A stretch of 64,000 nucleotides of DNA from Planosporangium thailandense. Its GTDB lineage: Bacteria; Actinomycetota; Actinomycetes; Mycobacteriales; Micromonosporaceae. Where the stretch lies: contig NZ_JAATVY010000001.1 in NCBI RefSeq assembly GCF_011947195.1, forward strand, positions 372,001-436,000, read 5' to 3'. How positions within the stretch are numbered: the first letter of the stretch is position 1; the number at the start of each line of letters is the position of its first letter. The notes below the pieces were generated by a model. It was not told the origin of the DNA, did not search any database, and saw nothing but the letters and a program-made list of their open reading frames with translations. Both the position numbers and the translations under genes were made by a program. Shown here piece after piece: positions 42,542 through 51,631 of the stretch.

Positions 42542-42979
42542 TCAGGTGATACAGAACTCGTTGCCCTCCGGGTCGGCGACCGTGATCCAGACGTAGGGCC
42601 CTTGCCGCCCCCGGTGCAGGAACGTCGCGCCGCGAGCGGTGAGGCGCTCGAGTTCGGCGTCGAGCTTGTCCGCGCCGACCCGCACGTCCAGGTGGACCCG
42701 GTTCTTGACCGTCTTGGCCTCGGGGACAAGTTGGAACAGCACCCGCCGGCCGGGCCCTTCGCCGGGCCCGGCCGGGTAACGGATCGCCGCGCCTACTTTC
42801 CAGACCAGCGCCCCGTTGTGGACGACGGTGTCGTCCTCGGTGGCGTGGCCCTCGGCGATCACCCGGCGGATGAACGCCTCGTCGGTGGGCTCCACCAGCC
42901 AGCCCAGGGCCTCGGCCCACCAGTCGGCGAGGGCATGCGGGTCGGCCGCGTCGATCGTGACCTGGAAGTCGTATGCCAT
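42542..42979 (-). CDS. VOC/glyoxalase-like domain protein
   Basis: A 145-residue protein with two beta-alpha-beta-beta-beta halves: FQVTIDAADPHALADWWAEALGW and VHLDVRVGADKLDAELERLTARGATFLHRGRQGPYVWITVADPEGNEFCI. The DPxGNExC ending is typical of the actinomycete glyoxalase-like subgroup. Metal ligands are not clearly conserved, so enzyme activity is uncertain. Confidence 0.85.
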   Translation of the reverse strand: MAYDFQVTIDAADPHALADWWAEALGWLVEPTDEAFIRRVIAEGHATEDDTVVHNGALVWKVGAAIRYPAGPGEGPGRRVLFQLVPEAKTVKNRVHLDVRVGADKLDAELERLTARGATFLHRGRQGPYVWITVADPEGNEFCIT

Positions 42980-43015
42980 GCCCGGATGGTAGCGGCGCCC
43001 ACCGACAGAACCTGG

Positions 43016-44608
43016 CTACTTCAGCGCGGCAACGATCTCGCTCGCGGCCCGGTAGCCGGACTCCACCGCGCCGTTGAGGTAGCCCTGGAAGTCGACGGAG
43101 GTGTGCTCACCCGCGAAGTGGCAGCTTCCCACGGCCTCCCGTTCCGAGCCGCAGATCGAGGTGTACCCGCCGACCCGCCAGTACGAGTACGCGCCCTTCG
43201 TCCACGGGTAGTTGGCCCAGCAGTCGAGCGACACCCGGCCGTTCCACAGTCCGGTGATGCCGGGCAACACCGGCTCGAACTGGCCGAGGAAGCGGTTGGC
43301 GTACTGCGACGGCGTGAGGGAGCTGAAGTCGCGGGCGATGGTGCCGCCGGTGTAGTTGACGAGCACCCCGCTCGTACCCGACTGCGCCCGGCTGACCTCC
43401 CAGGTGTTCTGGTAGCCGGTGTCGGCGTACGTCTCCCCGTTGCACCCGATGTCGTACCAGGATCGCCGGGCGAACTGCAGTTGGAGCTTGGTGTTGCTGC
43501 CCATCGCCGACTGGGTGATCGCCTTCGTCTTCTGGCCCGGGAAGTTGGCCTTCGACAGGTCGACCTGCCGCAGCAGCGAGAACGGCAGCGCGAGCACGAC
43601 GTGGTCGGCCACCACGGTCGTCGACCTGCCGCCACCGGACGGCGCGACCGTCACCGACCACGTGCCGTCACCCCGGTCGGCCAGCGCGGTCAGGGCCGTG
43701 CCGAGCTGGATCTGTCCCGGCAGCTTCGCGGCGAGCGCCGTCGCGACCCGGTCGTTGCCGCCGTCCACGTGGTACTTCTCGTTGGACTTGCCGAACATGC
43801 GGAAGTTGCCCGGCCCCTGGTAGCCGAGCAGGTACAGCAGGTTGAGCGAGGACTGGTCGGTCGTCTCGGCGCCGTACTCGATGTTGTAGGCGACGTCGAG
43901 CAGCCGCCCGAGCCGGCTGGAGAAGCCGCCCGGCACGTACGCGTTGATCCAGTCACGCACCGACATGTGGTCGAGCTCCCACCCACGCCGGGTCCAGCTG
44001 TTGTACAGCGTCGGGTAGCTCGCCGCCGACACATCGTTGTGCAGTTGCTGCCAGATGCCCTGCAGATCGGTCTTGGCCTGGGCGTTGTCGTACTTGCCGC
44101 CGTCGAACCAGTACAGCTCGTCGGTGCCGGCCGGCTCGGTGTTCTTCAGGTTGCTGACGGTGAGCCCCAGCTCCTGGGTGAGCTGCAGCAGATCGGTGTG
44201 GTTCTGGTCGATGAGCTCGCCGCCGTGCTCGGCGATCTGCCCGTCGCCGAATACCCCGCGCACCGTCCAGCAACGACCTCCGACCTGGTCGGCGGCCTCG
44301 TAGACCGTCGCCGCGTAGCCGCTCTTCTTCAGCTGGTAGGCGGTGGACAGTCCGGCGAGGCCGGCGCCGATGACCACGATGCGCGGACTGCCGGCGGCCA
44401 GGGCGCGGGTCGGACGGGCCAGGTTGTACGTCGCGGCGGCCGCCAGTCCAGCGGCGCCGGCGAGCAGCACGCCACGACGGTTGACGGTGCCGTACGTACG
44501 GCCACCGTTGACGTCGCCGGGCTGCGCTGCGCCGGTCTCCACGGAATGCTCCTGTGCGACCTGCGCGGCGAGCCGTTGCAGGGCGGCGAACAACGGGGTA
44601 CGTGACAT
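43016..44608 (-). CDS. Tat-exported flavin monoamine oxidase
   Basis: A 530-residue FAD amine oxidase. A twin-arginine signal (TVNRRGVLLAGAAGLAAAATYNLA, around residues 41-65) is followed by the FAD site IVVIGAGLAGLSTAYQLKKSG, GGRCWT and C-terminal GEHTSVDFQGYLNGAVESG. It should oxidise a primary or aromatic amine outside the cytoplasm, releasing aldehyde, ammonia and peroxide. About 40 residues precede the RR pair, which is long for a Tat signal; a later start is possible, but ATG 44608 has GAGAGG nine bases upstream. Confidence 0.9.
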   Translation of the reverse strand: MSRTPLFAALQRLAAQVAQEHSVETGAAQPGDVNGGRTYGTVNRRGVLLAGAAGLAAAATYNLARPTRALAAGSPRIVVIGAGLAGLSTAYQLKKSGYAATVYEAADQVGGRCWTVRGVFGDGQIAEHGGELIDQNHTDLLQLTQELGLTVSNLKNTEPAGTDELYWFDGGKYDNAQAKTDLQGIWQQLHNDVSAASYPTLYNSWTRRGWELDHMSVRDWINAYVPGGFSSRLGRLLDVAYNIEYGAETTDQSSLNLLYLLGYQGPGNFRMFGKSNEKYHVDGGNDRVATALAAKLPGQIQLGTALTALADRGDGTWSVTVAPSGGGRSTTVVADHVVLALPFSLLRQVDLSKANFPGQKTKAITQSAMGSNTKLQLQFARRSWYDIGCNGETYADTGYQNTWEVSRAQSGTSGVLVNYTGGTIARDFSSLTPSQYANRFLGQFEPVLPGITGLWNGRVSLDCWANYPWTKGAYSYWRVGGYTSICGSEREAVGSCHFAGEHTSVDFQGYLNGAVESGYRAASEIVAALK

Positions 44609-44794
44609 TCGGCGGTACCTCTCACTCGGGACATGCTGTGCCCGGATCGGACCGGATCCGACGACGCTATGTCCGGGAGTGTGACCTGAGCCACCGACGT
44701 ATGGGCAGGTGCGACAACCGAAAAGGGTGGATCTGCTCGGGAATTCCGAGACGACCAGTAGCGGTGCAATCACCGTACGTTAAAAGTGTGGCGT

Positions 44795-44827
44795 AGCCCG
44801 GCCGGCCGTAGCCGTACCGGCCGGGCT
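44795..44827. terminator. Orphan terminator-like hairpin
   Basis: AGCCCGGCCGG (44795-44805) pairs perfectly with CCGGCCGGGCT (44817-44827); loop CCGTAGCCGTA. It sits in a gap between two divergent genes. Confidence 0.5.
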
Positions 44828-44937
44828 CACCTCGGTCGCTTCCCCACGACCGGCGCGGGTCACCCCCATTCGCCGCGCACCGTCCATCGTACACATGTGC
44901 GATTCGCCGTCGTCCTTCGGGGGCTGGGATGGCGTCG

Positions 44938-45001
44938 TGTAAACAATCTTTGACATCGTGTCCGAAGTGCTTTACCTTGGCTATGTCAAGTTTGCTTTAC
45001 A
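44938..45001 (+). promoter_or_regulatory. Promoter with two opposed operators
   Basis: TTGACA (44950-44955) and TACCTT (44973-44978) with a 17-bp spacer form a good promoter. Two sites of pattern TGTAAA-N6-TTGACA flank it: 44938-44955 on the plus strand (overlapping -35) and 44984-45001 read on the minus strand (covering the start of transcription). Centres are 46 bp apart. The XRE protein of this operon is the probable binder. Confidence 0.65.
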
Positions 45002-45012
45002 TGGGGGTTGGC

Positions 45013-45432
45013 ATGTCGTTCGACGAGAAGCGCGCGTGGATCCAGGCGGTGGTCGCCGTCGGCGGATACGGCACCTATCTGGCGATCATCCTCGGCCGGG
45101 CGGGGGGAGCCCCGCTGGCCGAGGTGCACTACGTCGGCACCCTGCTGTGGACGGTCGGCGGGTCCATCGTGGCGGGGATCGTGCTGCACATCCTGTCCGG
45201 CATGGTGTTACCGGGCGGCACCCGCAAGGATCAGCGCGATCGGGAGATCAACCAGTTCGGTGAGCACATCGGACAGTCGTTCGTCGTGGTCGGGGCGGTC
45301 GCCGCGCTGCTCATGAGCCTGGCCGAGCTGAGGTATTTCTGGATCGCGAACACGATCTACCTCGCGTTCGTGCTGTCCGCCGTCCTCGGCTCCGTCGCCA
45401 AGATCGCTGCCTACCGTCGGGGCTTCCAGTGA
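45013..45432 (+). CDS. Four-helix membrane protein paired with an XRE regulator
   Basis: A 139-residue protein with four membrane helices: VVAVGGYGTYLAIIL, YVGTLLWTVGGSIVAGIVLHIL, SFVVVGAVAALLMSL and ANTIYLAFVLSAVLGSVAKI. A cytoplasmic loop between helices 2 and 3 is charged (GGTRKDQRDREINQFGEH). The KDERE/RDREI motif is seen in DUF2178-like proteins that accompany small XRE regulators. ATG 45013 is preferred to ATG 45001 because GGGGG lies six bases before it. The stop overlaps the XRE start. Confidence 0.75.
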   Translation: MSFDEKRAWIQAVVAVGGYGTYLAIILGRAGGAPLAEVHYVGTLLWTVGGSIVAGIVLHILSGMVLPGGTRKDQRDREINQFGEHIGQSFVVVGAVAALLMSLAELRYFWIANTIYLAFVLSAVLGSVAKIAAYRRGFQ

Positions 45433-45665
45433 TGGCGAAACCGACCCGGGTCACCAACAACATCCGGTCGCTGCGCTTCGCCCGTGGCGAGATGACCCAG
45501 GCTGAGCTGGCCGAGCGTATCGGCGTGACCAGGCAGACCGTCATCGCCATCGAACAGGGACGGTATTCGCCGTCCCTGGAGGTGGCGTTCCAGATCGCCC
45601 GGGCCTTCGGGGTCCCGCTCGACGACGTCTTCCAGTACGCCGGCAACGAGGAGGAAACACCGTGA
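45432..45665 (+). CDS. Small XRE-family transcriptional regulator
   Basis: A 77-residue helix-turn-helix protein: NNIRSLRFARGEMTQAELAERIGVTRQTVIAIEQGRYSPSLEVAFQIARAFGVPLDDVFQY, the YgzD/Cro-like short form that pairs with a membrane partner. The HTH spans residues 20-55. It overlaps the genes on both sides, giving a three-gene operon, and probably represses it through the paired palindromes upstream. Confidence 0.92.
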   Translation: MAKPTRVTNNIRSLRFARGEMTQAELAERIGVTRQTVIAIEQGRYSPSLEVAFQIARAFGVPLDDVFQYAGNEEETP

Positions 45666-46630
45666 AGGCGATCGTGCAGGACCGGTACGGATCGACGGAT
45701 GTCCTCCGCTTCGAGGACGCGCCCGTTCCCGCCGCCGGGGACGGGGAGGTGCTGATCCGGGTCCACGCGGCCGGTGTCGACCAGGGCGTGTGGCATCTGA
45801 TGACCGGACTGCCCTACCTCGGGCGCGCCGCCTTCGGCCTGCGCCGGCCCCGGATGCGGATCCGCGGGATGGACCTCGCCGGGCGGGTCGAGGCGGTGGG
45901 CCCGGGCGTGACCCGCTTCCGGCCCGGCGACGAGGTGTTCGGCAGCTACGCGGGGGCCTACGCCGAGTATGCGTGCGGTCCGCAGGACCGGTTCGCGCCG
46001 AAGCCCGCCCGCCTGACTTTCGAACAGGCGGCCGCCGTGCCGATCTCGGCGGTCACGGCACTGCAGGGCCTGCGCGACCTCGGCCGGGTCCGGCCCGGGC
46101 AGACGGTCCTGGTGCTCGGTGCGGCCGGTGGAGTGGGCACCTTCGCCGTGCAGCTCGCCAAGTACCTGGGCGCGCAGGTCACCGCCGTGTGCAGCGGCGG
46201 GAAGGCGGAGCTGGTGCGGTCGCTCGGCGCGGATGCCGTCATCGACTACACCCGGGAGGACATCACCGACGGCGGCCGGTGTTACGACGTCATCCTGGAC
46301 ATCGCCGGCAACCGCCCGCTCCGGCAGCTCCGTCGCGTTCTCGCGCCGCGCGGCACTCTCGTCATCGCCGGTGGGGAGGGTGGTGGACGGTGGCTCGGCG
46401 GCGTCGACCGGCAGCTGCGCGCCCAGGTGCTGTCGGCGTTCACCGGCCAGCGTCTGCGTGGACTGATGTCCCGCCAGCGCCCCGACGACCTGTTGCTGCT
46501 GCGGGACCTGCTCGAGTCGGGTGACGTCACGCCGGTCATCGACCGGACGTACCCGCTGAGCGAGGTGCCCGAGGCGATCCGCTATCTGCGCAGCGGCCAG
46601 GCCCGGGGCAAGGTCGTGATCACCGCTTAA
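45662..46630 (+). CDS. NAD(P)-dependent quinone oxidoreductase-like MDR protein
   Basis: A 322-residue zinc-free MDR enzyme: MKAIVQDRYGSTDVLRFEDAP, VHAAGVDQGVWHLMTGLPYL, RGMDLAGRVEAVGPGVTRFRPGDEVFG, cofactor motif VLVLGAAGGVGTFAVQLAKYLGA, and the final RSGQARGKVVI. It is the third gene of the XRE operon (GTGA overlap). A hairpin related to the repeat family begins two bases after its stop. Confidence 0.9.
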   Translation: MKAIVQDRYGSTDVLRFEDAPVPAAGDGEVLIRVHAAGVDQGVWHLMTGLPYLGRAAFGLRRPRMRIRGMDLAGRVEAVGPGVTRFRPGDEVFGSYAGAYAEYACGPQDRFAPKPARLTFEQAAAVPISAVTALQGLRDLGRVRPGQTVLVLGAAGGVGTFAVQLAKYLGAQVTAVCSGGKAELVRSLGADAVIDYTREDITDGGRCYDVILDIAGNRPLRQLRRVLAPRGTLVIAGGEGGGRWLGGVDRQLRAQVLSAFTGQRLRGLMSRQRPDDLLLLRDLLESGDVTPVIDRTYPLSEVPEAIRYLRSGQARGKVVITA

Positions 46631-46632
46631 AA

Positions 46633-46682
46633 CGATCTTGGACACTTGGCGGTGCCATAGGCCCGCCAAGTGTTCAAGATCG
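46633..46682. terminator. 20-bp-arm bidirectional terminator, repeat-family relative D
   Basis: CGATCTTGGACACTTGGCGG (46633-46652) pairs with 46663-46682 with one wobble and a 10-base loop, between two convergent genes. Its right arm matches the solo sequence at 29114-29137. Confidence 0.8.
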
Positions 46683-46693
46683 CGGGAACGGGC

Positions 46694-47725
<1,032 letters not shown>

Positions 47726-47868
47726 TTACCCAGGTCAGCGTGTATTCGCAGGTCAGTATCCCGGCATCCGGATGCGACATGACGAGCGTCACGGCACCGG
47801 CGGCCGGCATCGCGGTGGGGCCGCGGAGGCGGCCCCACCGCTACGGGGTAACAGGGGCGAGCCGCGGG

Positions 47869-48672
47869 TCAGCGGGTGGACACGCGGCGGTAGCGCGCGA
47901 TGGCCAGCGGCACGAAGACGGCCACGATCGCGGCCGACCACAGCAGGGCGAGCAGGACCGGGTGCTGCGCCGGAAAGCCGCTGCCGCGGGCGAGGCCGGC
48001 CGGCGCGTTGCCCCACAGGTCCCGCACCCCCAAGGCGATCGAACTGATCGGGTTCCAGTCGGCGACCGGTCGCAGCCAGTCCGGCAGCGTGTTGGTGGAG
48101 ACGAACGCGTTGGACAGGAAGGTCATGGGGAACAGCCAGATGAAGCCGGCGGACTGGGCCACCTCGACGCTGCGCGCGGCGAGTCCGATCACCGCGGAGA
48201 CCCAGCTCATCGCGTACGCGAAGAGAAACAGCAGGGCGAACCCACCGAGGGCGGCCAGGGGACCGGTGTGGACCCGCCACCCGACCAGCAGGCCGCACAG
48301 CCCCATGACGACCACGACCAGCAGGTTGTTGAGCAGGTCGGACGTCGTGCGTCCGATCAGCACCGCGGCCCGCGACATCGGCAGCGACCGAAAGCGGTCG
48401 ACGATGCCCTTGGTCAGGTCGTCGGCGAGTCCGATGGCGGTCAGGGACGAACCGAAGGCGACCGTCTGGGTGAAGATGCCGGCCATCAGGTACTCCTTGT
48501 AGGCCACCCCCGTCCCCTTGATCGCGCCGCCGAACACGTACGTGAACAGCAGCACGAACATGATCGGTTGAATCGTGGTGAAAATCAGCAGGTCCGGAAC
48601 TCGTTTGATCTTGATGAGGTTGCGCTTCGTGACGATCCAGCCGTCGTGAAGCGCACCGGCAGCGGCGCTCAT
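47869..48672 (-). CDS. DrrB-type ABC-2 transporter permease
   Basis: A 267-residue membrane protein with six helices, beginning with VTKRNLIKIKRVPDLLIFTTIQPIMFVLLFTYVFGGAI, the DrrB signature, and with FRSLPMSRAAVLIGRTTSDLL in the middle and WNPISSIALGVRDLWG at the end. With the upstream ATPase it forms a drug- or lipid-export pair. Its ATG overlaps the ATPase stop. Confidence 0.92.
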   Translation of the reverse strand: MSAAAGALHDGWIVTKRNLIKIKRVPDLLIFTTIQPIMFVLLFTYVFGGAIKGTGVAYKEYLMAGIFTQTVAFGSSLTAIGLADDLTKGIVDRFRSLPMSRAAVLIGRTTSDLLNNLLVVVVMGLCGLLVGWRVHTGPLAALGGFALLFLFAYAMSWVSAVIGLAARSVEVAQSAGFIWLFPMTFLSNAFVSTNTLPDWLRPVADWNPISSIALGVRDLWGNAPAGLARGSGFPAQHPVLLALLWSAAIVAVFVPLAIARYRRVSTR

Positions 48673-49688
48673 CGCACTCCTTCGGTCTTGACCGGACCGG
48701 CCGGCCGCCGGCGATCTGCGGCCGGAATCTCCGCCTCGTTGTCGTCCTCTCCCGTGGTCTGTCCGGTGAGCCGGAGGAAGACGTCGTCGAGGGTGGCGCG
48801 GCGGATGCCGATGTCCACCGGTTCCACGCCGGCGGAGTCCAGCAGTCGGGCGACGTCGAGCAGGGCGCGGGTGCCGGCGCCGGCCGGCGCGCTGACCCGG
48901 CGCGCCTCGAGGTCGATCTCGGGTACGTCGCCGCAGACCTTCTCCATCGCCATGCGTACCGCCTCGATCTCGGTGGCGAGCGCGACCGTGACCTCCAGCC
49001 GCTCGCCGGCGACCTTGCGCTTGAGCTCGGTTGCCGTGCCGCGGGCGATGGCCCGCCCGTGGTCGATGACGACGATCTCGTCGGCGAGCTGGTCGGCCTC
49101 CTCCAGGTACTGCGTCGTGAGCAGCAGCGTCGATCCCGAGCGCACCCGCTCGTTGATGACGTCCCACATGCCGAGCCGGCTGCGTGGATCCAGGCCGGTG
49201 GTCGGCTCGTCGAGGAAGATGATCGGCGGCGACGTGATGAGCGCTGCGGCCAGGTCGAGCCGCCGCCGCATGCCGCCGGAGTACGTCTTCACGGTGCGCT
49301 TCGCCGCGTCCGCCAGCTCGAACCGTTCGAGCAGGTCGTTCGCGCGCTGCCGGGCGCGCGCCTTGCCCAGCTGGTACAGCCGCCCGATCATCTCGAGGTT
49401 CTCGTAGCCGGTCAGGTTGTCGTCGACCGCCGCGTACTGCCCGCACAGGCCGATGATCTTCCGTACCCGCTGCGGCTGGGTGAGCACGTCGATGCCGGCG
49501 ACGCTGACCCGCCCGGCGTCCGGGCGCAGGAGCGTCGCGAGGACGCGGACACAGGTCGTCTTGCCGGCGCCGTTGGGGCCGAGCAGTCCGAGTACGGTGC
49601 CTTCGGGCACCTTGAGGTCGAGATGGTCGAGCGCGCGTACCGAACCGTAGGTCTTGACGAGACCTTGCACCAGGATCGCGTCTGCCAT
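48669..49688 (-). CDS. DrrA-type ABC transporter ATP-binding protein
   Basis: A 339-residue ATPase: Walker A LLGPNGAGKTTCVRVLATLL, Q loop CGQYAAVDDNLTG, signature YSGGMRRRLDLAAAL, Walker B IIFLDEPTTGLDPRSR, H loop LLTTQYLEEAD, and the C-terminal DUF4162-like domain. This is the daunorubicin-resistance DrrA group; its true substrate here is unknown. ATG 49688 lies 174 bp from the divergent VWA gene. The C-terminal 20 residues after the usual DrrA end are a charged extension. Confidence 0.93.
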   Translation of the reverse strand: MADAILVQGLVKTYGSVRALDHLDLKVPEGTVLGLLGPNGAGKTTCVRVLATLLRPDAGRVSVAGIDVLTQPQRVRKIIGLCGQYAAVDDNLTGYENLEMIGRLYQLGKARARQRANDLLERFELADAAKRTVKTYSGGMRRRLDLAAALITSPPIIFLDEPTTGLDPRSRLGMWDVINERVRSGSTLLLTTQYLEEADQLADEIVVIDHGRAIARGTATELKRKVAGERLEVTVALATEIEAVRMAMEKVCGDVPEIDLEARRVSAPAGAGTRALLDVARLLDSAGVEPVDIGIRRATLDDVFLRLTGQTTGEDDNEAEIPAADRRRPAGPVKTEGVR

Positions 49689-49862
49689 GCGGCCAACGTA
49701 CCGGCGGCGGCGCAAAGTAGCAGCGCAATTTCGATGCGAGATGGTCGAACCGAGCCGGACAAAATGACGTCGGTACATATTAAAGTGTGTCTCGGCCACG
49801 TTTTGTATCTGCGAATGAAGGTTCATTGTGGACTTCGTGATGACCGGAAACGTCGGGTAGCC

Positions 49863-51617
49863 ATGGGCGGCCGTCATCGCCGCTCGGGCCGCCGCGGGCG
49901 CGGTGGCCGGCCCGCTTCCGGCGGCTTGAGCATCGTCGCCGCCGGTGTGGGCATGCTCGTGTTCCTCACCGGTAGTTGGAGCGTCTACCGTGCGTTGACC
50001 GATACCGCGTGTGGGCAGCGCATCCACGTGGGCATCGCGGCGGCGCCCGAGATAGCGCCGGCCGTGCGGGAGACGGCGGCCAAGGCGACCGGCTCGCAGC
50101 CGCTCCGCCTGGCCGGCAGGTGCGTGGCTGTCGACGTGACGGCCGTCGACCCCGCGGACGTGGCCGCCGCCGTCGCCGGTCGGCACCAGTCGTCGCTCGG
50201 CGGCCTGGGCAGCGCCGACGGCAGGACGCAGGTGCCCGACGTCTGGATCCCCGACTCGTCGATGTGGCTGCAGCGTCTTCGGGTGGGGCCGGACTGGGTG
50301 CCCGACGACGCTCCCTCCGTGGCCAGCAGCCCGGTCGTGCTGGCCGTTCCCGAACCCGTCGCGACCACGCTCGGCTGGCCCGACAAGAAGTTCAGTTGGA
50401 GCGACCTGCTGCCGCGGCTGACGTCCGACGCCAGACTGCGTACCGGGATAGTCGAGCCCAACCGGGACGCGGCCGGCCTGTCCGGCCTGCTGGCGCTGGC
50501 CTCCGGCGGAAACGCGGACGCCGCGGCGGTCGGCCAGCAGAAGATCGTCGGGGTGATGCGGGCGCTCGCCACCGGGCGGGCGACCCTACGCGACGAGCTC
50601 GTCGCCCGGTTCCCGCGCGCGGGCGATGCGGTCTCGCTCGCCACGGGGCTCAGCGCGGCGCCGATGACCGAACAGGCGGTCATCGCGTACAACGCACGGC
50701 AGCCGTCCGTGCGGCTGGCCGCCCTGTACACCGACCCGGCTCCGGTGGCGCTGGACTACCCGTTCGCGATCATGCCCGGTACCTCTGTCGACAAGGCGGC
50801 CGCGGCCAACGCGGTGCTCGGGATTCTCGCCGGTGACGCGTACCGTGACCGGCTGGCCGCCGCTGGTCTGCGCGGGCAGGACGGCGGGGTCGGCGCGCGG
50901 TTCGCCACCCCGAAGGGCGCACCGGGCCTCACCGCGCCGGTCAGCGCCGCACCGGACGCGGCCCGCATCGACAGCGTGCTGGCCACCTGGTCGGCCATCA
51001 CCTCGCCGGGGCGGATGCTCGCGGTGGTCGATGCCTCCGACTCGATGCTCCTGCCGGTGCCCTCCGCCGGTGGCGTGTCCCGTGAGCAGGTGACCGTCGA
51101 GGCCGCCCGCCGTGCGATGGCCCTGTTCGACGACAACTGGGCAGCCGGCCTGTGGATGTTCTCGACGCAGCTCGACGGGCTCACCGACTATCGCCAGCTG
51201 GTGCCGCTCGGCCCGCTGGGCGACCAGCGCCAGCAGCTGCTCGACGCCCTCGGCGGGATCACGCCGGTGCCCGGCGGCAAGCGCGGGCTGTACGACACCA
51301 CGCTCGCCGCCTACCGAGCCGTGCGGAGCGGGTGGGATCCGAGTCGGGTCAACTCCGTCGTGATCATGACGGACGGCAGGAACGACGATCCGCAGGGGCT
51401 GTCGCTCGACCAGCTCACCGCCGAGCTCAAGAAGGTGATGGACCCGGCCCGGCCGATCGAGATCATTATGATCGGTGTCGGTCCGGACGTGAACGAGGCG
51501 GACCTGAGGCGCATCACCGACACCACCGGCGGCGGCACGTTCGTCGCCACCGACCCGGCGAAGATCGGCGATGTCTTCCTGAAGGCGATCGCCCTGCGTA
51601 CCAGCGTCAAACGCTGA
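49863..51617 (+). CDS. Substrate-binding domain/VWA fusion protein, membrane-anchored
   Basis: A 584-residue protein: a basic N-terminus (RHRRSGRRGRGGRP), one membrane helix (LSIVAAGVGMLVFLTGSWSVY), a type II solute-binding-like domain (about 50-370) and a von Willebrand A domain (about 380-584) with MIDAS residues D390-x-S392-x-S394 in VVDASDSM and the later IMTDGRNDD. The arrangement is known in actinomycetes but no function is established; an extracellular ligand sensor or adhesion role with metal-dependent protein binding is plausible. ATG 49863 is chosen because no homology extends upstream. Divergent from drrA-like gene. Confidence 0.85.
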   Translation: MGGRHRRSGRRGRGGRPASGGLSIVAAGVGMLVFLTGSWSVYRALTDTACGQRIHVGIAAAPEIAPAVRETAAKATGSQPLRLAGRCVAVDVTAVDPADVAAAVAGRHQSSLGGLGSADGRTQVPDVWIPDSSMWLQRLRVGPDWVPDDAPSVASSPVVLAVPEPVATTLGWPDKKFSWSDLLPRLTSDARLRTGIVEPNRDAAGLSGLLALASGGNADAAAVGQQKIVGVMRALATGRATLRDELVARFPRAGDAVSLATGLSAAPMTEQAVIAYNARQPSVRLAALYTDPAPVALDYPFAIMPGTSVDKAAAANAVLGILAGDAYRDRLAAAGLRGQDGGVGARFATPKGAPGLTAPVSAAPDAARIDSVLATWSAITSPGRMLAVVDASDSMLLPVPSAGGVSREQVTVEAARRAMALFDDNWAAGLWMFSTQLDGLTDYRQLVPLGPLGDQRQQLLDALGGITPVPGGKRGLYDTTLAAYRAVRSGWDPSRVNSVVIMTDGRNDDPQGLSLDQLTAELKKVMDPARPIEIIMIGVGPDVNEADLRRITDTTGGGTFVATDPAKIGDVFLKAIALRTSVKR

Positions 51618-51631
51618 GGGTCGGCGGCCGG

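Larger units (their letters stand above)
44609..45012. other. Divergent intergenic region with an orphan hairpin and an operator-rich promoter
   Basis: 404 bp between the amine oxidase gene (minus) and the membrane protein gene (plus). A hairpin at 44795-44827 (AGCCCGGCCGG/CCGGCCGGGCT, perfect 11 bp) looks like a terminator with no gene to serve, which may mark a lost or untranslated transcript. The right end holds the promoter described separately. No protein-like reading frame. Confidence 0.55.

Noticed and set aside
44667..44894. 75-residue minus-strand frame in the divergent gap
   Set aside because: Unprotein-like composition, no ribosome site, and it spans the terminator-like hairpin.
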